A DNA stretch of 8,892 nucleotides from assembly GCA_025997495.1 (NCBI GenBank), contig BNUR01000123.1:1-8892 (forward strand). Reading direction: 5' to 3'. The notes below the pieces were generated by a model, which saw nothing but the letters and a program-made list of their open reading frames with translations, did not search any database and was not told the origin of the DNA. Source of the DNA: Spirochaetia bacterium. Its GTDB lineage: Bacteria > Spirochaetota > Spirochaetia > Treponematales > Breznakiellaceae. Positions 1 to 5,348 of this stretch are shown here, piece after piece. The position numbers and the translations under genes were made by a program. Every line of letters begins with the position of its first letter. Within the stretch, counting starts at the first letter, position 1.

Positions 1-6
1 CTTTGT

Positions 7-82
7 GCCGAGGTTCATGCTCTCGCATTCCCTCACTGGACGCATCAACCTGCCTCCGGCTCTCTGGTCCCGTCGGTCCAGA
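7..82 (-). other. Possible folded RNA element, truncated by the window edge
   Basis: Read on the minus strand, this stretch folds into several consistent helices. Positions 82-63 give a hairpin with a TCTGG/CCAGA stem, a symmetric A-A mismatch, a CC/GG pair and a GACG loop. Positions 60-57 (GCCG) pair with 10-7 (CGGC), and 51-47 (AGGTT) pair with 15-11 (AACCT). Inside lies a perfect ATGC-GAGA-GCAT hairpin with a GNRA-type tetraloop (28-17). No protein is supported here on either strand. It could be part of a catalytic intron or another structured RNA, but I cannot name the family. Complementarity of this size can arise by chance, so this is a candidate only. Confidence 0.3.
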
Positions 83-117
83 TTACCACTTCTTCCCGAT
101 AATTTAAATCATAACAT

Positions 118-240
118 CTTTGTGGTTATAAATTCTTCCTCTTCTTCTTCCTCTTCTTCCTTTCTTTACGTCTTCCCTTCGCGTCCTTGCGGTTAAAATC
201 CTTCTCTTTTCTTCATTATTTTTTCTGTGCATTTATCCTG
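118..240. repeat. Dispersed repeat, copy A, with pyrimidine tract
   Basis: Positions 177-240 match 8747-8810 in the same orientation. A 22-nt stretch is identical (201-222 and 8772-8793), and both copies end at the same TTTATCCTG, after which the sequences diverge. A second partial unit resembling the other arm of the right-hand element lies at 118-140. Between them is a 35-nt pure pyrimidine run (133-167) made of CTT/CCT units. Open reading frames across it are low-complexity translations of the repeat and are not genes. The sharp common end suggests an element boundary at 240. Confidence 0.65.
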
Positions 241-244
241 GCGG

Positions 245-272
245 TTGCAGTATTGATGGACTATACGATAAT
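245..272 (+). promoter_or_regulatory. Weak candidate promoter for the cyclodeaminase-family gene
   Basis: TTGCAG (245-250) and GATAAT (267-272) are separated by 16 bases and lie just downstream of the repeat boundary. Transcription would begin only a few bases before the ATG at 283, giving an almost leaderless mRNA. This fits the lack of a clear ribosome binding site there, but the -35 and -10 matches are moderate. Confidence 0.3.
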
Positions 273-282
273 ATTGGGCTTT

Positions 283-1011
283 ATGAAACTTATTGAACAA
301 ACCATCGGGTTATATAGTGACTTGCTGGCCGCGGATTTTCCCACCCCCGGCGGGGGCAGTACGGCGGCGCTGAACGGCGTGCTGGGGTGCAGTTTCATTA
401 TGAAGATTGCGCGGATTACCCTGAAGAAGGGGAAAGCCGCCGGGAATACCGCGCTTTTGCGGCGCATTATTGATGAGGCAGAATCGTTGCGGCAGGAACT
501 GCTCGGCCTGGTGGACGATGATACGGAGGCGTATAATGGGATTATGGCTGCCCTTGCCGCACCCCAATCCACGGCGGATGAACAAGGGCGGCAACGGGAA
601 CGTTTGCGAGGGGCGTTGAAGGCTGCCATAGAGATTCCCCTTAGGATACTGCAAACCAGTCTTGCGGCGCTGGACTTGGCGTGGCAGCTTAGCGAAAATT
701 ACTACGCCGGTACCGCCAGCGATTTAGCCCTGGCCGCCCTTAACCTGGAGGCGGCCGCACGGGGGGCATACCTGACCGTCCGCATCAACCTGAACCATTT
801 GAGCGATACAGGCACGGCCGGCGGCCGTGCAGAAACAAGCGGCGGCAGCAAAGGAATAGCCGGCGCAGACCTAAGCGATGCCGAATACCTTCAGTACAAG
901 GCCCGCGAAAGCGCCGCCCGGCTTGCGGAAGCGGAAGGCATGGCCCACCGTATTTATGACGGGGTAAAAACGCTGTTATGCGGGGAAGTAACCGGCGATG
1001 CAGAAAGTTGA
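283..1011 (+). CDS. Cyclodeaminase/cyclohydrolase family protein (FTCD_C domain)
   Basis: A 242-residue protein matching the cyclodeaminase half of formiminotransferase-cyclodeaminase and stand-alone methenyl-THF cyclohydrolases such as FchA. These are cytoplasmic enzymes acting on one-carbon folate derivatives. Visible family marks are the N-terminal MKLIEQTI...LYSDLLAADFPTPGGGS (PGGGS at residues 22-26), a helical core with D78-D80 followed by AYNGIM, and the SDLALAALNLEAAARGA...RINL segment (146-170). The ATG at 283 is chosen because the family normally starts MxLxE. An upstream in-frame ATG (256) and TTG (187) add only residues encoded by or next to the repeat. Residues 177-195 form a Gly/Ala/Ser-rich insert, unusual for the family, encoded over a perfect DNA palindrome. 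The gene overlaps the next by 14 bases. The exact substrate (formimino-, formyl- or methenyl-THF) cannot be read from the sequence. Confidence 0.8.
   Translation: MKLIEQTIGLYSDLLAADFPTPGGGSTAALNGVLGCSFIMKIARITLKKGKAAGNTALLRRIIDEAESLRQELLGLVDDDTEAYNGIMAALAAPQSTADEQGRQRERLRGALKAAIEIPLRILQTSLAALDLAWQLSENYYAGTASDLALAALNLEAAARGAYLTVRINLNHLSDTGTAGGRAETSGGSKGIAGADLSDAEYLQYKARESAARLAEAEGMAHRIYDGVKTLLCGEVTGDAES
812..830. repeat. Perfect palindrome inside the cyclodeaminase-family gene
   Basis: The nine-base arms GCACGGCCG (812-820) and CGGCCGTGC (822-830) are exact reverse complements around a single central base. The palindrome lies within the Gly-rich insert of the encoded protein, in a stretch of locally high GC. 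Confidence 0.8.
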
Positions 1012-1843
1012 CTTTCATGTGCATGTGACGCCCCCGGAAATCAGTGATGCCGCGGGAAAGATTGCAGAGCAGGAACCCTATTTTGGGCTGCTGGCGGCAA
1101 GCCCAAAAAACAAATTTGCATCTGCCTGCGAAGTTATCGCCGAGCTTGATCGCGCCGGCTTTGACCGGGCGGTAATTTTCGGGTTTGCCTTCAAAGACCT
1201 GGGACGCTGCCGGGCGGTGAACGATTATGTGATAGAGGCGGTGCGGGAGTTTCCCCGCCGGTTCTGCGGCTTTGCGGTAGTCCCGCCGAATCATCCCGGC
1301 GCTGTGACGGAAATTGAACGCTGCCACGATTCGGGGCTCTGCGGCGTGGGTGAACTTTTCCCCACCGGGCAGGATGTCCGCATAGACAACGTCGCCGAGA
1401 CCTCGCAGTTTGCCGGCTGCTGCATTGAGCGAAACCTGCCGGTACTGCTGCACACCAACGAGCCGGTGGGCCATTACTACCTCGGCAAAACAGATACTAC
1501 ACTGCGGCAACTGGAACTGTTTGTCGAACACCACCCGCACCTGAAAATTGTATTAGCCCATTGGGGCGGCGGGCTATTGTTTTACGAACTGATGAAGGAA
1601 CTGCGGGAGAAGTTTGCCAATGTCTATTACGACACGGCGGCATCCCCTTTTCTCTACGCCAAGGGGATTTACAAAACAGCCGCCGCCCTTGGGATGCAGC
1701 GGAAAATCCTTTTTGGCAGCGATTTTCCGCTGATACCGCTTTCCCGCTATACCGCCGAAATCGACGCCGCCGGCATTACGGAGGAGGATACGGCGCTGCT
1801 CTGCGGGGGGAACGCTGCGGGGTTACTGAAAATAGTTGACTGA
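998..1843 (+). CDS. Amidohydrolase_2-family metal-dependent hydrolase
   Basis: A 281-residue TIM-barrel hydrolase of the amidohydrolase_2 type. Metal-site motifs appear in the expected order: H7 and H9 in DFHVHV at the end of strand 1, E119 in GVGEL, H152 in LLHTNEP, H188 in LAHWGG, and D242 in FGSDFPL. The C-terminal GNAAGLLKI is also typical. Members hydrolyse or decarboxylate small cyclic or amide substrates in the cytoplasm, and the substrate here cannot be deduced. The start at 998 is supported by GGGGAAG at 982-988, nine bases upstream and inside the previous gene, so the two are translationally coupled. Pairing with an FTCD_C protein hints at a shared role in breakdown of a nitrogen heterocycle or in one-carbon metabolism, but this is inference. 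Length is normal and the motifs are intact. Confidence 0.85.
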   Translation: MQKVDFHVHVTPPEISDAAGKIAEQEPYFGLLAASPKNKFASACEVIAELDRAGFDRAVIFGFAFKDLGRCRAVNDYVIEAVREFPRRFCGFAVVPPNHPGAVTEIERCHDSGLCGVGELFPTGQDVRIDNVAETSQFAGCCIERNLPVLLHTNEPVGHYYLGKTDTTLRQLELFVEHHPHLKIVLAHWGGGLLFYELMKELREKFANVYYDTAASPFLYAKGIYKTAAALGMQRKILFGSDFPLIPLSRYTAEIDAAGITEEDTALLCGGNAAGLLKIVD

Positions 1844-1901
1844 CACCGTTTCAAAATCATATGGATCATTTCTGAAACTGATGCGCACCATCCGGACTTA
1901 G

Positions 1902-2720
1902 CTATTTCATCCACACGGATCTCCCCAGCAGTTCTGCCGTGCGCCGTTCCAGGTCATTGCAGATTTTCCGGTATTCCGTTATCCGTTTGATTACGATGTT
2001 TGTCCGTTCCCGCAGCCGCTCATCATCCTCCAGCAGTTCCTTTTGATTACAGGGATAGGAATTTTTTATGGCCCCGATGCTTTTCCGCAATGCCCCAATC
2101 ATGTCCCACAGCCATGCTTCTGTGGAGAGCAGATTATCCATGCTGCCCACGGCGGCGTCCATCAGTTCCTTCCGGTCTTCCGCCATTCCGCTTACGGCCC
2201 TGAGTGCGGACAGATCGGCATTTCTGTATGCTTCCACGGCGGCGGAAAACAGTTTTACGGTGTACTCGTTCTGGACAGGATGCAGGTCAGGGTGCAGTTT
2301 TTTGAGCAGAACCAGATAAAGCTGCCGCAGCTCTGCAGCCTCCTCCGCAGAAGGCGTATCGGAAAAGCGGTGTTCAAGGGCCGCATTCACCAGGCTCATC
2401 GACTCGGATAGTTTTTCGTTCTGCTTGTTAAATTCCGTCACTAATTGTGCGTCTATGTTGGACAACTCGATAATTTCCCGGGATTTCACCGCGGCCGAAA
2501 TCAATTCATGTTTCCGTCTTAGCCGCAGTACCTTGCAATTGAGTTCAAAGGCCTTGTATTCCAGGGAACCGATTTTAAGCATATACTCAGCTTCAATGTT
2601 TTTACGGGCATGAAATTCCAGCTCATGCCGTTCCAGGATCAGGGCGGCAAGGTCCTGTTTCAGCGCCCGTATTTCCAGTTGGTGTTTTTCATATTCCGGG
2701 CAGCGGCTTGTTTCCGGCAT
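1902..2720 (-). CDS. Coiled-coil protein with J-domain-like HPD motif
   Basis: A 272-residue protein of unassigned function. Residues 11-115 are rich in charged residues and leucine with heptad-like spacing, predicted here as a long coiled coil. Residues 131-170 read LRQLYLVLLKKLHPDLHP, then a helix containing FSAAVEAYRNADLSALRAV. The HPD triad (143-145) between two helices is the hallmark of DnaJ J-domains, which stimulate Hsp70 ATPase. The C-terminal 70 residues are again helical and charged. No signal peptide or membrane segment is seen. The ATG at 2720 is chosen because GGAGGG (2732-2727) sits six bases upstream. A longer GTG-started frame to 2813 would run over the promoter of the divergent TA genes and has no binding site. 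It could be a co-chaperone or a structural protein; only the HPD motif speaks for the first. Confidence 0.7.
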   Translation of the reverse strand: MPETSRCPEYEKHQLEIRALKQDLAALILERHELEFHARKNIEAEYMLKIGSLEYKAFELNCKVLRLRRKHELISAAVKSREIIELSNIDAQLVTEFNKQNEKLSESMSLVNAALEHRFSDTPSAEEAAELRQLYLVLLKKLHPDLHPVQNEYTVKLFSAAVEAYRNADLSALRAVSGMAEDRKELMDAAVGSMDNLLSTEAWLWDMIGALRKSIGAIKNSYPCNQKELLEDDERLRERTNIVIKRITEYRKICNDLERRTAELLGRSVWMK

Positions 2721-2738
2721 GGGAATCCCTCCAGGAAG

Positions 2739-2768
2739 AGTATAACATAGGGAGGGGAGATTTTTCCA
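2739..2768 (-). promoter_or_regulatory. Candidate promoter of the HPD-motif gene
   Basis: On the minus strand TGGAAA (2768-2763) and TATACT (2744-2739) are 18 bases apart. Transcription would start near 2732, right at the ribosome binding site, giving a leader of about a dozen bases. The -10 is good and the -35 moderate. Confidence 0.4.
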
Positions 2769-2787
2769 GGGGTCCGGGAGCGTTCCA

Positions 2788-2819
2788 TTGACAATTAGCA
2801 TAATATAGGACACTATAAT
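2788..2819 (+). promoter_or_regulatory. Promoter of the toxin-antitoxin operon
   Basis: A perfect TTGACA (2788-2793) is followed by TATAAT (2814-2819) with a 20-base spacer, longer than the usual 17. With a 17-base spacer the -10 would be CACTAT (2811-2816). Both options start transcription within or just before the ribosome binding site AAGGAG (2823-2828). The region is strongly AT-rich compared with neighbouring genes. Confidence 0.6.
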
Positions 2820-2824
2820 GCTAA
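2795..2824. promoter_or_regulatory. Palindromic operator over the TA promoter
   Basis: The right half CTATAATGCTAA (2813-2824) is the reverse complement of the left half (2795-2808, TTAGCAT..TATAG), except for two extra A residues (2802-2803) in the left arm. A four-base GACA separates the halves. The palindrome covers the -10 and touches the ribosome binding site. Phd/YefM antitoxins bind such palindromes and repress their own operon; that this one does so is inferred from position and symmetry. Confidence 0.6.
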
Positions 2825-2834
2825 GGAGAAGATG

Positions 2835-3176
2835 ATGCCTTCAATACCGCACATACGTCCCGTTTCTGAACTCAGAAACAAATTCAGCGAAATATCCCGC
2901 CAGGTACACGAGACAAACGAACCGGTTTATTTGACCAAAAATGGCCGGGGAGACATGGTCGTTATGAGTATGGAGGCATACGAACAGGATCGCGCGAACC
3001 AAAGGTTCGTGAACCAAGGGCTCGATGAATGGGAGGTCTATCTCAAGCTGAAAGAGGCTGAAATCGAAGCGGAATCTACCACAAAACGGTACAGCCATGA
3101 AGAAGTTATGGCCAGCATGGAAAAAATAATAGCGGAAGCTGAAAACAGACAGAAAAAAAGCAAAAAAAAGATATAG
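2835..3176 (+). CDS. Phd/YefM-family antitoxin
   Basis: A 113-residue antitoxin of a type II toxin-antitoxin system. The N-terminal half carries the Phd/YefM fold signature: IRPVSELRNKFSEI, then EPVYLTKNGRGDMVVMSMEAYE, the DNA-binding and dimerisation domain. The C-terminal half is charged and helical, as expected for the segment that wraps and neutralises the toxin, and is longer than in many members, ending in a lysine-rich tail. ATGs at 2832 and 2835 are adjacent; the second lies six bases from AAGGAG (2823-2828) and is preferred. The tail is encoded by A7 (3153-3159) and A8 (3162-3169) runs. The stop codon is directly followed by the toxin ATG. It should repress its own promoter alone or with the toxin. 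Confidence 0.9.
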   Translation: MPSIPHIRPVSELRNKFSEISRQVHETNEPVYLTKNGRGDMVVMSMEAYEQDRANQRFVNQGLDEWEVYLKLKEAEIEAESTTKRYSHEEVMASMEKIIAEAENRQKKSKKKI

Positions 3177-3494
3177 ATGTATACGCTTGCATATTTACCA
3201 TCGGCCCTATCTGATTTAGATAGTATAGTTACGTATATCGGCAACGATTTGGATGCTCCCAAGACCGCAGCAAAGCTTCGGCTTGAATTTGACCGGAAAA
3301 TTTTAGCTTTAACGAAGAACCCTTTGCGGCACCGTATATATTTTTCTCACGACACTTTAAAATTTGAATACCGTAAATTGCCGGTAAAAAATTACTCCGT
3401 TTTTTATGTTGTGAAGGAGGACCTGGTGGAAATTCACCGTGTCCTCTATTCCCGCAGAGACATAGGCGCAGTCTTGAAAAACGAAGAAGAATAG
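3177..3494 (+). CDS. RelE/ParE-family toxin
   Basis: A 105-residue toxin partner of the preceding antitoxin. The fold pattern is clear: YLPSALSDLDSIVTYI at the N-terminus (helix 1), a basic linker with NPLRHRIY, then EYRKLPVKNYSVFYVV and VEIHRVLYSRRDI. The basic and aromatic residues R66, Y73, H87, R88, Y91, R93 and R94 fall where RelE-type mRNA interferases carry their active-site residues, so cleavage of ribosome-bound mRNA is the likely activity. ParE-type gyrase inhibition is the alternative. It has no ribosome binding site of its own; the preceding stop and this ATG abut (TAGATG), so translation probably depends on termination-reinitiation, which keeps toxin below antitoxin. Length is normal and no lesion is seen, so the system looks intact. 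Confidence 0.88.
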   Translation: MYTLAYLPSALSDLDSIVTYIGNDLDAPKTAAKLRLEFDRKILALTKNPLRHRIYFSHDTLKFEYRKLPVKNYSVFYVVKEDLVEIHRVLYSRRDIGAVLKNEEE

Positions 3495-3510
3495 ACCAAA
3501 GGAGTCCCCC

Positions 3511-5328
3511 ATGAGCAACGACACAGCGAACCTCCGGTTCGACCGCATCCCCGCCCGTTCCGAAGTTAATCCCGAAGACACCTGGGATCTTTCCGCCCTT
3601 TACCCCAACGACGAAGAGTGGGGCAAGGATCTTACGCACTACGAAACGCTGGCGGAAAAAATCCCCTCCTTCCGGGGAAGCCTGGGCAAATCCGCGGAAA
3701 GCCTGGCGGACTACCTGGACTTTGTCCGGGACTTTGGCCTGTTGGAAGAACGGCTGGGCAGTTACAGCAGCCTGCGGCAGACCGAAGATGAGGGGGAGAA
3801 CGCCGCCCGTACCATGAACGGCCGGTTCGCCATGGCGGCCGCCGCCGCCGGAGCCGCCGCTTCCTGGGACGCGCCGGAAATCCAGGCCATCCCCAAGGCA
3901 GTTATGGCAGCCTTCCTGGAACATCCCCGGCTGGCGGAATACCGCATATATCTATCGAAGCTGCTGCGATACAAACCCTACATTTTAAGTGACAAGGAAG
4001 AACGGATCATCGCCCTCCACGCCGAGGGGGAGGAACTTTCCTCCGAGGCCTTTTCGGTGCTCACCAACGTGGATTTTGACTTCGGCGAAATTGACACCCC
4101 GGCGGGCAAGCGGCCCCTCTCCCAGTCTGCCTGGCCGGTCTTTATGGAAAATCCCGACCGGGATCTCCGCCGCCGGGCCTATCAGCAATTCTACCGGCAA
4201 TTTGAAACCCACAAGACCACCCTGGCCGCCCTCTACTCAGGTTCGGTAAAGAACGATGTTATCCACGCCCGTGTCCGCGGCTACCCATCTGCCCTGGCGG
4301 AGGCCCTCTTCCCGGACAACGTTCCCCAGGCGGTCTACGATAATCTGGTGTCTACAATAAATAAAAACCTTACCCCACTGCACCGATACTACGCATTACG
4401 GAAACGGGCCCTTCATTTAGAAGAACTGCGGCACTACGATGTCTACGTCCCCCTTACTTCCCAGGCGGTAAAACGAACCACTTGGAATGAAGCAACGGAT
4501 CTCATCGCCGCTGCCCTTGCCCCTCTGGGTGATGAGTACGTCACCACCCTCCACTCCGGCCTCCGTTCCCGTTGGGCGGATCGCTACGAAAACAAGGGCA
4601 AGCGATCCGGCGCATTTTCCGCCGGGGGCTACATTGGGGATCCCTATATCATGATGAACTATAAGGAAGATTCCATCCGGGATGTGTTCACCATGGCCCA
4701 CGAAGGCGGCCACTCCATGCACTCCTGGTATTCCGCCAAATCAAACCCCTTCATGCACTACGGCTACACCATCTTTGAGGCCGAAGTAGCCAGCACCTTC
4801 AACGAGGAACTGCTCTTCCGCTATCTGCGGTCCCATGCCGATACAAGGGAGCTGAAACTCTATCTGGTCAACAAACGGGCGGACGATATCCTTTCTACCC
4901 TCTACCGCCAAACCATGTTTGCCGAATTCGAAAAGCGCACCCATGAACTTGAAGAAAGCGGCGCGCCCCTGACAGCGGAACTTCTCCGCGCGGAATACCG
5001 CGGGCTCCTTTCCAAGTACTTCGGCCCCGCAATGGTCTTTGAGGACGAAAGCGACCTTGAGGGCCTCCGCATCCCCCACTTTTACCGGGCCTTTTATGTG
5101 TACAAATATGCCACGGGGATTTCCGCGGCCCTGGCCCTGGCGGACAGGGTTCTTGCCGGGGGGGAGAAGGAACGGGATGACTACTTTGCCTTCCTCAAGT
5201 CCGGGGGATCGCGGTTCCCCATCGAATCCCTCAAGGTGGCAGGGGTGGATATGTCCACACCGGCGCCGGTGGAAGGGGCTTGCCGGGCGTTTGAGCGGAT
5301 AGTGGAAGAACTGGAGAGGCTGCTTTAG
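3511..5328 (+). CDS. pepF: Oligoendopeptidase F (M3B zinc peptidase)
   Basis: A 605-residue cytoplasmic peptidase of family M3B that degrades oligopeptides. The zinc site is complete: HEGGH at 397-401 with catalytic E398, and third ligand E425 in FEAEVAST. The substrate-binding block IPHFYRAFYVYKYATG (521-536) with H523, Y529 and Y531 is also intact. The N-terminal part (WDLSALYPNDEEW, then LGSYSSLRQTED) and the total length match PepF. An alanine-rich patch (residues 108-119) comes from a GCC-rich stretch. The ATG has AAAGGAG at 3498-3504, six bases upstream. Only 16 bases separate it from the toxin stop and no promoter is visible in the gap, so it may be read from the TA promoter. No terminator is seen after the stop, and the convergent neighbour ends 20 bases away. 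Confidence 0.93.
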   Translation: MSNDTANLRFDRIPARSEVNPEDTWDLSALYPNDEEWGKDLTHYETLAEKIPSFRGSLGKSAESLADYLDFVRDFGLLEERLGSYSSLRQTEDEGENAARTMNGRFAMAAAAAGAAASWDAPEIQAIPKAVMAAFLEHPRLAEYRIYLSKLLRYKPYILSDKEERIIALHAEGEELSSEAFSVLTNVDFDFGEIDTPAGKRPLSQSAWPVFMENPDRDLRRRAYQQFYRQFETHKTTLAALYSGSVKNDVIHARVRGYPSALAEALFPDNVPQAVYDNLVSTINKNLTPLHRYYALRKRALHLEELRHYDVYVPLTSQAVKRTTWNEATDLIAAALAPLGDEYVTTLHSGLRSRWADRYENKGKRSGAFSAGGYIGDPYIMMNYKEDSIRDVFTMAHEGGHSMHSWYSAKSNPFMHYGYTIFEAEVASTFNEELLFRYLRSHADTRELKLYLVNKRADDILSTLYRQTMFAEFEKRTHELEESGAPLTAELLRAEYRGLLSKYFGPAMVFEDESDLEGLRIPHFYRAFYVYKYATGISAALALADRVLAGGEKERDDYFAFLKSGGSRFPIESLKVAGVDMSTPAPVEGACRAFERIVEELERLL

Positions 5329-5348
5329 TTCCTCCCATAGGGTTGAAA

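Noticed and set aside
5..196. 63-codon plus-strand frame with a poly-serine run
   Set aside because: The serines come from the pyrimidine tract and the end from the repeat; no ribosome binding site and no family resemblance.
785..1540. 251-codon minus-strand frame opposite the amidohydrolase gene
   Set aside because: Antisense shadow of two well-supported genes, with biased composition and no recognisable domain.
1848..1878. GTTTCA/TGAAAC inverted repeat between two convergent genes
   Set aside because: Six-base arms around a 19-base loop with no T-run; too weak to call a terminator.
3229..3924. 231-codon minus-strand frame across the toxin and pepF start
   Set aside because: Antisense to two genes with clear family motifs and has no start signal.
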